This document shows positions 1 to 8,982 of a stretch of 64,000 bases of DNA, piece after piece. Location: NCBI RefSeq assembly GCF_963668385.1, contig NZ_OY764327.1:4064501-4128500 (forward strand), read 5' to 3'. The stretch comes from an uncultured Carboxylicivirga sp. Lineage in GTDB: Bacteria; Bacteroidota; Bacteroidia; Bacteroidales; Marinilabiliaceae. Position 1 is the stretch's first letter. Each line of letters opens with the position of its first letter. Under the pieces are notes generated by a model. The model was not told where the DNA came from. It made no database searches and saw nothing but the letters and a program-made list of their open reading frames with translations. A program made the position numbers and the translations under genes.

Positions 1-2
1 TG

Positions 3-38
3 GTTTTATTGTTTGGTTTAGGACTAATGTTAGGTTGA
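3..38 (+). CDS. C-terminal end of a membrane protein (partial, probably MenA)
   Basis: The third reading frame from the window edge gives eleven hydrophobic, glycine-rich residues (VLLFGLGLMLG) followed by TGA, one base before the menC start codon. Only the tail is visible. A hydrophobic tail immediately before menC-menE fits MenA, the membrane prenyltransferase of menaquinone synthesis, but that rests on gene order alone; another membrane protein is possible. Confidence 0.4.
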   Translation, partial: VLLFGLGLMLG

Positions 39-39
39 T

Positions 40-1083
40 ATGTTGAAAGCGGACTATACAAAGCACATACTCGAATTTAACTTTCCAGGAGGAACATCCC
101 GAGGTGTTTTATACGAAAAACCAAGTTGGTACATACGAATTCAGGATGCTGAAGGTAATATTGGAATTGGAGAAATTTCAATAATTCCGAATTTGAGTCT
201 GGATACGGAAAAAGTGCTTGATGAATTAGTTCCTGAAGTTTGTTCAAATATAAACACAATTGTAAAAGATTATCAGACCAGGTATTTGCATTTGCCTGCT
301 TTACGATTTGGTATCGAATCAGCATTGAACAATCTGGAAGGAAATTCAGCTTTTTTAGCATCAGATACTTCTTTTACCAAAGGTGATGATTTCATCCGTA
401 TTAATGGATTAATTTGGATGGGCGATATCCCTAATATGAATAAACAGATTGAGGCAAAGCTTGAACAAGGATTTACTTGTTTGAAGATGAAAATAGGTGC
501 TTTGAACTTTGATGATGAGATGACTGTGCTTCAATCTATCCGTAAAAGGTTTTCGAAAGTGGTGTTAGAAATTCGGGTTGATGCCAATGGTGCTTTTAGT
601 GTGGAAGATGCAATTGATAAATTAGAGAGGTTAGCAAAGTTGAATTTACATTCAATTGAGCAACCCATTAAAGCAGGACAATGGAAACAAATGGGTGAGT
701 TATGTCGACAAACTCCTTTACCCATTGCTTTAGATGAAGAATTGATTGGAGTTCACGAATACAAAATGCGCGAAAGTCTTCTTGACGAGATTAAGCCACA
801 ATACATTATTTTAAAACCGAGTTTGGTTGGTGGTTTTCGTTCTTCGAAAGAATGGATTCAATTGGCAAAAAATCAAAATGTGGGCTGGTGGATTACATCG
901 GCATTGGAAGGTAATATTGGATTAAGCTCAATTGCACAATGGACTTATACACTTCAAAATAATATGCCACAAGGTTTGGGAACCGGTCAGGTATTTAAAA
1001 ATAACATATCTTCTCCATTGTATTTAAGAGAAGATAAACTGTTTTATAATCCAACAAAAGAGTGGGCTAATCCTTTTGAATAA
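40..1083 (+). CDS. menC: o-succinylbenzoate synthase MenC
   Basis: Dehydrates SHCHC to o-succinylbenzoate in cytosolic menaquinone synthesis. The 347 residues show the enolase-superfamily (muconate-lactonizing-enzyme subgroup) pattern: a KMK pair near residue 150 (CLKMKIG), metal ligands in VDANGAF, SIEQPI and ALDEEL, and a catalytic Lys in ILKPSLVGG near residue 260. An N-terminal capping domain precedes the barrel. Length is normal. It is separated from menE by two bases, so the two are almost certainly co-transcribed, together with whatever lies upstream of the window. The ATG at 40 follows the upstream stop codon directly. Confidence 0.93.
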   Translation: MLKADYTKHILEFNFPGGTSRGVLYEKPSWYIRIQDAEGNIGIGEISIIPNLSLDTEKVLDELVPEVCSNINTIVKDYQTRYLHLPALRFGIESALNNLEGNSAFLASDTSFTKGDDFIRINGLIWMGDIPNMNKQIEAKLEQGFTCLKMKIGALNFDDEMTVLQSIRKRFSKVVLEIRVDANGAFSVEDAIDKLERLAKLNLHSIEQPIKAGQWKQMGELCRQTPLPIALDEELIGVHEYKMRESLLDEIKPQYIILKPSLVGGFRSSKEWIQLAKNQNVGWWITSALEGNIGLSSIAQWTYTLQNNMPQGLGTGQVFKNNISSPLYLREDKLFYNPTKEWANPFE

Positions 1084-1085
1084 TA

Positions 1086-2186
1086 ATGAATAAAAAGTCA
1101 ATTCATAAGCAATATACAAGCTTTCATTTTAATCATGTTTTATACCAAGGAGAACAATCGATTAAATTATTAGCGCAGCAACTTTGTGTGAGCGCTGAGG
1201 ATTGGGAAAAAGCCATTGGTGTATTTTTGAGTGATTGGATGAAGGATGATGCAGATATTGAATTATACACATCAGGAAGTACGGGTAGACCCAAGAATAT
1301 TACAATGCCAAAATCATCGATGGTATATTCTGCTCAACGGACCATTGAGTTTTTCCATCTAAAACCTGAAGACAAAGCTTTGTTGTGTCTTTCGGCAAAT
1401 TATATTGCTGGTAAAATGATGATTGTTCGGGCATTAGTAGGTAGACTTCATGTAATAGCCAATAGTGTTAGCTCCGATCCACTAAAAGAGTTGAATGAGC
1501 AGATTGATTTTGCTGCTTTAGTACCTGCTCAGGCAAAAGTTAGTTTTCAAAATTCAAGAAAACAATTTGACTTGGTTAAGACGATTATTTTGGGTGGGGC
1601 AAAAGTTGATGATGATCTATCAAAGTGTATGCAAGAGGTTACTACTGAATGTTGGGAGACCTATGGTATGACCGAAACCGTTTCGCATATTGCTTTGCGT
1701 AAAATTTCAGGAGGAAAAATGAATCCTTTTACACTTCTTAATGAGATCTCAGTTACTATAAACGATAAATCGTGTTTGGTTATTGCTCCTTCAGATATAA
1801 ATACAAAAGAATTAATTACCAATGATGTGGTTGAGCTGTTGGATGAAGGGCATTTTTTATTGAAGGGAAGACATGATAATGTGATTAATTCGGGAGGAAT
1901 AAAAATACAGGCAGAGGAAGTAGAAGCTAAGCTTAAACCTTTTTTTGAGAGTGAAATTGTGGTTGTTGGCTTACCCGATGAAAAATGGGGAGAGGCAGTA
2001 GTATTAGTGGTTGAAACCACCGGTGTTATTGAAAATGATGAAGTAATAAGTGAAAGCATCAGCAAATATGAAAAACCAAAACATATTTATTGTATTGAGG
2101 AATTTCCGCGAACTGAAAGTGGAAAAGTTCAACGTGGAGAAATTAAAGAAATTGTGCTTAATATAAAGAACCGCAAGAATGCTTAA
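1086..2186 (+). CDS. menE: o-succinylbenzoate-CoA ligase MenE
   Basis: Acyl-adenylate-forming enzyme that activates o-succinylbenzoate to its CoA thioester, the step after MenC. Visible ANL-superfamily motifs are the P-loop-like YTSGSTGRPKN near residue 60, YGMTE near 195, the hinge region NSGGIKIQAEEVE near 270, and the C-terminal catalytic Lys in PRTESGKVQR near 345. At 366 residues it is shorter than the roughly 450-490 residues of Gram-positive MenE, mainly through a reduced N-terminal domain, as is usual in Bacteroidota. It starts two bases after menC. Confidence 0.92.
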   Translation: MNKKSIHKQYTSFHFNHVLYQGEQSIKLLAQQLCVSAEDWEKAIGVFLSDWMKDDADIELYTSGSTGRPKNITMPKSSMVYSAQRTIEFFHLKPEDKALLCLSANYIAGKMMIVRALVGRLHVIANSVSSDPLKELNEQIDFAALVPAQAKVSFQNSRKQFDLVKTIILGGAKVDDDLSKCMQEVTTECWETYGMTETVSHIALRKISGGKMNPFTLLNEISVTINDKSCLVIAPSDINTKELITNDVVELLDEGHFLLKGRHDNVINSGGIKIQAEEVEAKLKPFFESEIVVVGLPDEKWGEAVVLVVETTGVIENDEVISESISKYEKPKHIYCIEEFPRTESGKVQRGEIKEIVLNIKNRKNA

Positions 2187-2197
2187 TTCATAAATAG

Positions 2198-2205
2198 TAT
2201 ATTTG
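2198..2205 (+). promoter_or_regulatory. Bacteroidota -7 promoter element before the DUF4091 lipoprotein gene
   Basis: TATATTTG is a perfect match to the Bacteroidota TAnnTTTG -7 element; no good TTTG is found 19 bases upstream. Transcription starting about 7 bases downstream would leave almost no leader before ATG 2216, which is one reason to prefer ATG 2228 for the following gene. Confidence 0.45.
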
Positions 2206-2227
2206 CTTTACTTAGATGAGAAATTCA

Positions 2228-3973
2228 ATGAAATCAACTTATATATTACTTCTAGTTAGCTTATTATTATCGTCCTGCTATAATCAACGTCCCGAAATCG
2301 TTAGTGATACTTATCAGGAGGCAGATTTATCTAATGCCAGTAACGATCCAGCATGGGAAAGAACAGGCCGAGGTTTGCATGCTTCTTTTGGTTCGGTTGA
2401 TGTGCGCTATCCAAAATATGAAGTACCCATGGAGATAGTTGTAAAAGATAAAGAATTTACAGCATGGAGAGGTGAAAGAGTGAATGCTCAGTTGGTATTA
2501 TGGACAGTTTCTGATTTACAACAAGTAGAGTGTGTTTGGGAGCCTTTAGTAAGTGGAAATAGCGACACAATACCGGCACAAAATATTAGCAATAGATTTG
2601 TTAGATATGTAATTGCCGATAATTATAAAAACGGATGCGCACAGCGAAAAAGCGATCCAACTACGGCTCATTTGGTAGCTGATGTATTGGACGAATTACC
2701 GGCTATGAATATGGCCGATAAAACGGTTCGACCCGTTTGGGTAAGTATCGATGTGCCCCAGTCGGCTAAGCCAGGTATTTACAAATCATCAGTAATAATC
2801 TACTCGAAATTAAATTCGCCACAGGAGTTGCGATTATCTTTGAATGTGCAGGATAAAGTTCTTCCGTCGTATGAGAAAAGAAACTTTCATCTTAATTTAA
2901 GACAAAATCCATTGTCAATAGCTTTGTGGCATGGAGTTAAGCCTTGGAGTGACGATCATTTTGAGGTAATGAAGCCTTATATGAAAATGCTCGCTCAGGC
3001 AGGTCAAAAAAGTGTAAGTTGTTTATTGTACGAGGGAGTTAAGGAAGATGTAACATTTGATTTGCCTACCTCTATGGTTCGATGGTCAAAAATGACCAAT
3101 GGGAATTGGAAATTCGATTATACCATTCTCGAAAAATGGATTCAATTTATGAAAGAGATGGGTATTGATAAACACATAAACCTTTATTCCATTCTTCCTT
3201 CAAATGGGCAATTGTTCTATAGAAATGAAGCAGATGGCAAAACAAAACTAATCTCATTCAAAGAAGATGACGCAACTAGAAGGTCTGTTCTCAAAACTTA
3301 TTTTGCTGATCTCCGTCAGTTTTTAACAGATAGGGGATGGATGAATAAAACAAGCATTGTTATAGAAGATAAGAATCAGGAATATTTAACAGACTTAATC
3401 TATTGGATGAGAAAATATGAACCTGATTTTAAGATAACTCTAATTACATCAAAATATCGTCCTAAACTTTTGGATAGTGTGCAGCATTTGGGGCTTTCGG
3501 CACAGTATATTACAGCCGAATCGATGCTTGAAATGAAAAAGGTAGAAAACACTAAAACAAGTTTAACAATTGATTGCTCACTCGAGCATCCAAATTTATT
3601 TACTTTTTCAGCACCGGCAGAAGCAGTTTGGTTTGGTTGGTTCGCTGCTGCTCATCAGCTTGATGGCTTGTATTATGCTGGGTTTAATGATTGGAATGAG
3701 AATCCATTAATTGATGGGCGAACATCCACAGGTCCATCAGGAGTGAATCAGTTAGTTTATCCTAGTGCACGAAGTTCAATTCGTTTCGAGCGCTTGAAAG
3801 AGGGAATTCAAGATTACGAAAAAATTAATCTTCTTTTTAACGAACTCTCGTCTGATGAAAAAGATGAGCTTATCAAGTTGCAAAGTCGTTTTACTGTGCA
3901 TCGCATGGATGATAATGAAGCAACTGATGTGGTTAGAAGAGGTCATGAGATTATTAATAAATTATCTAATTAG
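2228..3973 (+). CDS. Lipoprotein with DUF4091 (GH123-like) domain
   Basis: Predicted exported lipoprotein of 581 residues: a short hydrophobic signal ends in LLLSSCYN, giving a lipidated Cys. The body resembles DUF4091/GH123-like glycoside hydrolase relatives: an N-terminal beta-sandwich region, a barrel, and a C-terminal stretch with GLYYAGFNDW, STGPSGVNQLVYPS and RFERLKEGIQDYE, typical of the DUF4091 end. GH123 members hydrolyse N-acetylgalactosaminides, but no catalytic pair was verified here, so the substrate is unknown. An upstream in-frame ATG at 2216 is possible; 2228 gives a better signal peptide and fits the promoter position. It stands alone after menE. Confidence 0.75.
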   Translation: MKSTYILLLVSLLLSSCYNQRPEIVSDTYQEADLSNASNDPAWERTGRGLHASFGSVDVRYPKYEVPMEIVVKDKEFTAWRGERVNAQLVLWTVSDLQQVECVWEPLVSGNSDTIPAQNISNRFVRYVIADNYKNGCAQRKSDPTTAHLVADVLDELPAMNMADKTVRPVWVSIDVPQSAKPGIYKSSVIIYSKLNSPQELRLSLNVQDKVLPSYEKRNFHLNLRQNPLSIALWHGVKPWSDDHFEVMKPYMKMLAQAGQKSVSCLLYEGVKEDVTFDLPTSMVRWSKMTNGNWKFDYTILEKWIQFMKEMGIDKHINLYSILPSNGQLFYRNEADGKTKLISFKEDDATRRSVLKTYFADLRQFLTDRGWMNKTSIVIEDKNQEYLTDLIYWMRKYEPDFKITLITSKYRPKLLDSVQHLGLSAQYITAESMLEMKKVENTKTSLTIDCSLEHPNLFTFSAPAEAVWFGWFAAAHQLDGLYYAGFNDWNENPLIDGRTSTGPSGVNQLVYPSARSSIRFERLKEGIQDYEKINLLFNELSSDEKDELIKLQSRFTVHRMDDNEATDVVRRGHEIINKLSN

Positions 3974-4136
3974 GAATTTGTCAAAAAAGCAAAAAACATG
4001 AAATATGTCATGAATTTTAAGGCTATTGTGTGGTTATTTTGCTTAATCTGAAAACAACCCCTTTATTATTAATTCATTGTTTCTAAAAAATAGTGTTTTG
4101 TAAATCATTACTGGGGAATTAAACTTTTAATATAAT

Positions 4137-5321
4137 ATGAAGGTATTAATGACTTTTTTGATGGGACTTTTTTGTGTTTCGATTATGGCACAAGAAGAGC
4201 CTGTAGGTTATCAATTTGAAAGCATTTATGATTTGGAGGCTACCAGTGTGAAAGATCAGTATCGTTCGGGTACTTGTTGGAGTTTTTCAGGATTGGGATT
4301 TTTCGAATCGGAAATGATTCGTTTAGGTAAAAATCCAGCCAATCTTTCTGAAATGTTTGTTGTACGTCACTGTTACTCTGATAAGGCTGAAAAATATGTT
4401 CGTTTGCATGGTTCGTTAAACTTTGGTGGCGGAGGTGCTTTTCATGATGTAGTTTATGTGATGAAAAAGTATGGAGCTGTTCCGGAGGAAGTGTATAGTG
4501 GTTTAAACTATGGTGAGGACAAACATGTACATGGCGAAATGGATGAAGTTTTGAAAGCTTATGTTGATGCTGTTATCGAGAATAAGAATAAAAAATTATC
4601 AACTGCATGGAAAGGTGGATTTGATGGTATATTAGATTCTTATTTAGGAAAACTACCTGAGACTTTCGAAGTTGACGGAAAAACATATACTCCACAAACT
4701 TATCTGAAAGATGTTACAGGTATTAATCCTGATGATTATATTCAGGTATCATCATATACTCATCATCCATTATATTCAAAATTCATTATCGAAGTGCCAG
4801 ATAACTGGATGTGGGGTGAAGTTTATAATGTTTCATTGGATGATTTAATGAGTATTTTCAATAACTCACTTAAAAATGGTTACACTATTGGATGGGCTGC
4901 CGATGTAAGCGAAAAAGGCTTCTCTTATCGTAATGGATTAGCAATTGTACCAGAAAACAACATTGAAGAATTAGCTGATTCAGAACAATCGAAATGGGAA
5001 GCAATGACTCCTGCAGAGCGTAACAAAAGACTATATAGCTTTGAAGAGCCTGTAACTGAAAAGAAGATTACACCTGAAATGCGTCAGGCTGCTTTTGATA
5101 ATTACGAAACAACCGATGACCATGGTATGCAAATTACAGGTATGGTTAAAGATCAGAACGGAACTGTTTATTACAAAGTAAAAAACTCGTGGAATACTGG
5201 TAATAAATACGATGGATATTTGTATGCTTCAGAATCATTTGTGAAGTATAAAACCATGTCGATCATGATTCATAAAGATGCTTTACCAAAAGAGTTGAAA
5301 AAGAAGCTTGGTATTAAATAA
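4137..5321 (+). CDS. Secreted C1-family peptidase (bleomycin hydrolase/aminopeptidase C type)
   Basis: Papain-fold cysteine peptidase of 394 residues with an N-terminal signal peptide ending at MAQ (residue ~19), so it acts in the periplasm or outside the cell, unlike cytosolic PepC. The catalytic set is complete: oxyanion Gln41 and Cys47 in DQYRSGTCWSFS, His in DDHGMQITG near residue 329, Asn in VKNSWNTG near 350. Similar signal-bearing C1 enzymes are common in Bacteroidota. The large insertion between Cys and His is typical of the bleomycin hydrolase branch. A strong terminator follows 19 bases after the stop, so it is probably monocistronic. Confidence 0.88.
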   Translation: MKVLMTFLMGLFCVSIMAQEEPVGYQFESIYDLEATSVKDQYRSGTCWSFSGLGFFESEMIRLGKNPANLSEMFVVRHCYSDKAEKYVRLHGSLNFGGGGAFHDVVYVMKKYGAVPEEVYSGLNYGEDKHVHGEMDEVLKAYVDAVIENKNKKLSTAWKGGFDGILDSYLGKLPETFEVDGKTYTPQTYLKDVTGINPDDYIQVSSYTHHPLYSKFIIEVPDNWMWGEVYNVSLDDLMSIFNNSLKNGYTIGWAADVSEKGFSYRNGLAIVPENNIEELADSEQSKWEAMTPAERNKRLYSFEEPVTEKKITPEMRQAAFDNYETTDDHGMQITGMVKDQNGTVYYKVKNSWNTGNKYDGYLYASESFVKYKTMSIMIHKDALPKELKKKLGIK

Positions 5322-5340
5322 TATTGATGATACTACGTTG

Positions 5341-5371
5341 AAAGGGCAGTCGTAAAGATTGCCCTTTTTTT
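5341..5371 (+). terminator. Intrinsic terminator after the C1 peptidase gene
   Basis: Perfect 8-bp stem AAAGGGCA (5341-5348) with TGCCCTTT (5360-5367), 11-base loop, then a T run to 5371. Confidence 0.9.
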
Positions 5372-5531
5372 ATGCTTATATAGGGTAGGAGTTAGTCGTG
5401 TTATTGTTTAAAGTTTCCAAAGTTAAATTTTTTTTAAAATATTTTACGCTTGTAAGTGTTTGTTATACTGCTATAAGCATTGTTAGTACGAAAAATTCCT
5501 AGTTAGAGGGCGAGAAGATTTTTATAAAAAG

Positions 5532-5790
5532 TTTCCATATTATAAAAAATAGTTCCATATTTGCATATGTTAAAATGTGTAAACAATCCAAAGGATTGAT
5601 ACAATTAAGACGATTAGATAGATTACATTTGTTGAGTTAAAAAAGGTTAAAACATTGAATTTATATTTGAAAATTAAGAACTTTTTTTAATCAATTTAGT
5701 ATAAAGAGTTATGAAGCTTTCTTCATAAGTTAGGGTTAAGGTTAGGTTGAAGAAGGAATGTTCGAAATGTCGGGCATTCCTCTTTTTTTT
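5532..5790 (+). ncRNA. Candidate small RNA locus between two terminators
   Basis: The 541-bp gap 5372-5912 has no credible protein gene. It contains a promoter-like pair (TTTC at 5532-5535, 20 bases, CATATTTG at 5556-5563), further -7-like matches at 5624-5631 and 5662-5669, a perfect hairpin CAATCC-AAA-GGATTG (5584-5598), a perfect hairpin TTATGAAG-CTTT-CTTCATAA (5709-5728), and then a terminator at 5755-5790 although the upstream gene has already been terminated at 5371. A terminator without a gene suggests a short non-coding transcript. The start point is uncertain and no known RNA family was recognised. Confidence 0.4.
5755..5790 (+). terminator. Intrinsic terminator without an upstream protein gene
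   Basis: GGAATG (5755-5760) pairs with CATTCC (5775-5780), followed by TC and eight T. It lies 380 bp after the previous terminator with no open reading frame between them. Confidence 0.75.
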
Positions 5791-5875
5791 GCCCCAAAAC
5801 TAAACTTTTCTGATGCCATATTGTTTTATAACAGAATGGTTATTCATTTATTTGGATTTAAGTTAGGGTTAGATG

Positions 5876-5905
5876 AAAAGAGAGGATGTATTCGTCCTCT
5901 CTTTT
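5876..5905. terminator. Bidirectional terminator next to the macro-domain gene
   Basis: Perfect 11-bp stem: AAAAGAGAGGA (5876-5886) with TCCTCTCTTTT (5895-5905), 8-base loop. It ends the minus-strand gene at 5913 and could also stop plus-strand transcription. The same 13-base sequence TAAGTTAGGGTTA precedes this hairpin (5859-5871) and the previous one (5726-5738). Confidence 0.85.
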
Positions 5906-5912
5906 GATTTAA

Positions 5913-6410
5913 TCATTTTAAATATTCATGGTATAGCCTGTAATTCTCTTCATCAAAAACAGCAAATATTACTTCAATCGAATGTGGGTTTTTAGCTATA
6001 AAACCTCTAGCTGTTTCAATGGCTATTTCGGCTGCTAATTTTTTAGGATAACCGTAAACTCCTGTACTTATATTCGGAAAAGCAATTGTGCTTATTTGGT
6101 GCTTTTGAGCCAATAATAAGCTATTGATATAGCAATTGGTTAATAATTGCTTTTCGTTTTTAGAACCTCCGTGCCAAACTGGCCCTACTGTATGAATAAC
6201 ATATTTTGCTGGTAAATTATATCCCTTGGTAATTTTAGCTTCGCCGGTTGGGCAGCCATTAAGCGTTCGACATTCTTCTAGTAATTGATGACCTGCTGCC
6301 CTGTGAATAGCTCCATCGACACCACCGCCACCCAGTAACGATTCGTTGGCTGCATTTACAATCGCTTCTACCTTTAATTGGGTGATATCACCGCGTATTA
6401 ATTGTATCAT
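5913..6410 (-). CDS. Macro-domain protein, probable O-acetyl-ADP-ribose deacetylase
   Basis: A 165-residue single macro domain of the YmdB/MacroD type, which binds ADP-ribose and removes acetyl or ADP-ribosyl groups. Ligand motifs are clear: the N-terminal [23 protein letters not shown] near residues 18-36 (catalytic Asn/Asp and glycine loop), and the phosphate loop [10 protein letters not shown] near residue 115. Cytosolic, no signal peptide. The start ATG at 6410 has a promoter-like pair upstream. The gene stands alone between a terminator and a divergent gene. Confidence 0.88.
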   Translation of the reverse strand: MIQLIRGDITQLKVEAIVNAANESLLGGGGVDGAIHRAAGHQLLEECRTLNGCPTGEAKITKGYNLPAKYVIHTVGPVWHGGSKNEKQLLTNCYINSLLLAQKHQISTIAFPNISTGVYGYPKKLAAEIAIETARGFIAKNPHSIEVIFAVFDEENYRLYHEYLK

Positions 6411-6429
6411 AGTAGTAGTTTAAGTACTG

Positions 6430-6461
6430 TAAATGTATTTAATATAGCAGAACGAAGCAAA
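6430..6461 (-). promoter_or_regulatory. Promoter of the macro-domain gene
   Basis: On the minus strand: TTTG (6461-6458), 20 bases, TACATTTA (6437-6430), one mismatch from the Bacteroidota TTTG-N19-TAnnTTTG consensus, about 20 bases before the ATG. Confidence 0.5.
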
Positions 6462-6589
6462 AACACAATTAATGCGCAACTGAATGTTTAAGTATTACTT
6501 AAACGAAGTATTTAAGTTATCTACAGATAAGTTTGTATTTGAATAGATGGTATTTATTTGCACCCTCAAATATCAAAACAATACAATCT

Positions 6590-8533
6590 ATGAGAAGAAT
6601 TTTACTTCTGGTTACAATGTTTACCTTGTCTGTTGCACTTCGAGCACAGACGCAAAGACCTTTTATTACCACCTGGAAAACCTCAGATGGTACCATTACC
6701 GTGCCTGTAAATTCCGATTATACTTATAATTATACAGCTACTTTGTTTGATTCTGAAACCAATCAGTTGGTTGGTGAGTTGACCAATCAAACCAAAGAGG
6801 CTTTTTTTCAGGATCTAAGGCCATCGAAAACGTATAAGCTCGAAATTAGAGGTGATTTTCCGGCAATTCGTTTTTCTAAATGGCCCAATGAGTGTTCAAA
6901 AATTCGTAGTATCGTGCAATGGGGTGATATTGCCTGGCAAAGCATGTATTCATCCTTTTTTGGGTGTGTAAATATGGAAGCATCCTATGCTACTGATTCG
7001 CCTGATTTAAGTAATGTGACTGATATGTCACAAATGTTCTATAATTGTGCGTCGCTGGAATTACTAGATGTTTCGAACTGGGATGTTAGCATGGTAACTA
7101 AGTTTCAATCTACGTTTTATAAATGCGGTAAATTAACAACTCTTGATGTTTCGGATTGGGATGTTAGCAATGCTACTAATATGACAACTGTATTTAATAT
7201 GTGTACATCTTTAATCCAATTGGATGTTGCCAATTGGGACGTAAGTAATGTTACATTATTTAATGGTACCTTTTCCTATTGTTATTCTCTAAGCTCCCTT
7301 GATGTATCTGGTTGGGATGTAAGTAACTCTACCAATTTTTATGGTATGTTTAACGGGTGCAAAGGGTTACGCAAATTAGATGTAGCCAGTTGGAATGTAA
7401 GTAACGCTACATCTATGGGTTTCATGTTTCAATATTGTTCATACATAGGTAACCTTGATGTATCTGGGTGGGATGTAAGCAAGGTTGAAAGCATGGAATA
7501 TATGTTTTCGATGTGTAGTGGATTGTATTCTATTGATGTATCGAATTGGGATGTTGGCAATGTTACTGACATGGAGAATATATTTTACTATTGTTATTCG
7601 TTGGAAATAGTTGATGTATCGAATTGGGATGTTAGCAATGTTACCACTCTTGATGGAGCATTTTATAATTGTAAATCATTAGAGGCTTTAGATGTAAATA
7701 ACTGGAATGTAAGTAAGGTTACCAGTATGGCAAAAACATTTGAGTTACTTACTAAAATTACTGCTTTGGATTTATCTAACTGGGATGTAAGTAAGGTAAC
7801 TAATCTGGATAATACATTTGATTATTGCAAAAGCTTACATACGTTGGATCTATCGGGATGGAAAATAGGTAATGTTACCAGTATGACTAACATTATTAAG
7901 GATGTTCCTTTATCGGTACAAAGTTATAATACCTTATTAAGTTCGTTTTGTAGTGGTATAGATGAGCATGTAAGTAATGGGGGTGCTGTGCACGGTTTTA
8001 CACTTAATGCCAGTGAGTGTAAATATTCAACAGCCAAAGCAAGCCGTAATAAGCTGATTTCTGATTATGGATGGATTATTATTGATGGTGGTCTTGCTGA
8101 TTATAAGGTGAAGTTTGTTGATTGGAATGGCACTGTATTAAAAACCGAAACCGTTGAATATGGCAGTGATGCCACCGCCCCAACCGCTCCAACACGTACA
8201 GGCTATACATTTACTGGTTGGGATGTTGCATTCGATAATGTTACTGAAAACATTACTGTAACAGCTTTATATGAGTTGGCCACTGGTATTTCAACTAATA
8301 AATGGGTGAGTAAGATTTATCCGAATCCGGCAAGTAGTTCGATCATTATTACCTTGCCTGCAGGCAGCTATCGTTTATCGGTTTATAGTGCCGATGGACA
8401 GGAAGTGCTGATGCTAGATGGAATTGAAGATGGAGCTAAACTCTCGATTGATGGATTAAAAGATGGGGTATATATGATGCGAATCACTCAAGATGGAAAA
8501 GCATGTTATACCCATAAATTTATTAAAAACTAG
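6590..8533 (+). CDS. BspA-like repeat surface protein with T9SS sorting domain
   Basis: Secreted protein of 647 residues. The signal peptide starts at MRRILLLVTMFTLSV and ends near RAQ. Residues ~120-430 hold eleven DUF285/BspA-type repeats of ~24 residues with the core LDVSxWDVSxVT and a spaced Cys. Then comes one Listeria-Bacteroides (InlB B-type) repeat near residues 500-560 (TGYTFTGWD), and a C-terminal Por/T9SS sorting domain beginning YPNPASSSI and ending with a basic tail. Such proteins are carried to the cell surface by type IX secretion and often mediate adhesion; the ligand is unknown. The start at ATG 6590 is preferred over an upstream TTG at 6533, because the longer version would bury the signal peptide. 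Confidence 0.85.
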   Translation: MRRILLLVTMFTLSVALRAQTQRPFITTWKTSDGTITVPVNSDYTYNYTATLFDSETNQLVGELTNQTKEAFFQDLRPSKTYKLEIRGDFPAIRFSKWPNECSKIRSIVQWGDIAWQSMYSSFFGCVNMEASYATDSPDLSNVTDMSQMFYNCASLELLDVSNWDVSMVTKFQSTFYKCGKLTTLDVSDWDVSNATNMTTVFNMCTSLIQLDVANWDVSNVTLFNGTFSYCYSLSSLDVSGWDVSNSTNFYGMFNGCKGLRKLDVASWNVSNATSMGFMFQYCSYIGNLDVSGWDVSKVESMEYMFSMCSGLYSIDVSNWDVGNVTDMENIFYYCYSLEIVDVSNWDVSNVTTLDGAFYNCKSLEALDVNNWNVSKVTSMAKTFELLTKITALDLSNWDVSKVTNLDNTFDYCKSLHTLDLSGWKIGNVTSMTNIIKDVPLSVQSYNTLLSSFCSGIDEHVSNGGAVHGFTLNASECKYSTAKASRNKLISDYGWIIIDGGLADYKVKFVDWNGTVLKTETVEYGSDATAPTAPTRTGYTFTGWDVAFDNVTENITVTALYELATGISTNKWVSKIYPNPASSSIIITLPAGSYRLSVYSADGQEVLMLDGIEDGAKLSIDGLKDGVYMMRITQDGKACYTHKFIKN

Positions 8534-8680
8534 ACGATAACTTTTTACAATTCATACTCTCTTTAGCATTGGCAACCGTATGTTTTCCTAATGAATAATC
8601 GATAAAGACTACCCTACAAATATGGTTTGCTATTGCTGAATTGTGAGTAATGAAAATCCCAATTCGTATTTTTATTTATT

Positions 8681-8710
8681 AGCCCGAAAGATGTATTTCT
8701 TTCGGGCTTT
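8681..8710. terminator. Strong hairpin, probable terminator
   Basis: AGCCCGAAAG (8681-8690) pairs perfectly with CTTTCGGGCT (8699-8708) around an 8-base loop, followed by TT. It lies 150 bases after the BspA-like gene and is probably its terminator. Confidence 0.75.
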
Positions 8711-8737
8711 AATATGCTAACCATAAACTCGTGTTTT

Positions 8738-8982
8738 ACAAAAGTGGAGTCATATGTAAATGCATAAAGCTCAACCGGCAAAAAAGTGGTGTAATATGCA
8801 AACGAATAAATGCCGTCCGGCGAAAAAGTTGACCAATATGTAAACGTATAAAGCTCTACTAACAAAAAAGTGGAGTATTATGCAAACGTATATAACCATC
8901 TTTTAAAAAAGTGGAGCAATTTGCAAACGAGTAAAGCTTGTTCAACAAAAAAGTTGTGCTTTATGTAAACGTATATTATATC
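8738..8982. repeat. Degenerate 42-bp tandem array (six units, 21-bp half-units)
   Basis: Units start at 8738, 8780, 8822, 8864, 8905 and 8947 (period 42, once 41). Each begins with an A run followed by GTGGAG-like sequence, then TATGCAAACG, TATAAA and GCTC-like sequence. Each unit splits into two dissimilar 21-bp halves. The period is a multiple of three, so the minus strand stays open for part of the array and would encode 14-residue repeats, but there is no plausible gene start and two of the units carry stops in that frame. The rest of the gap 8534-9218 is plain AT-rich DNA. Confidence 0.85.

Noticed and set aside
8614-8865. Minus-strand open frame with 14-residue repeats (VELYTF, TYWSTF type words)
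   Set aside because: It is produced by the 42-bp array, whose period is divisible by three. There is no promoter or clear start, and other units of the array contain stops in this frame.
8738-8982. CRISPR array
   Set aside because: Repeats are contiguous and degenerate, without unique spacers of constant length, and no cas genes occur in the window. The same holds for the 21-bp array at 34031.
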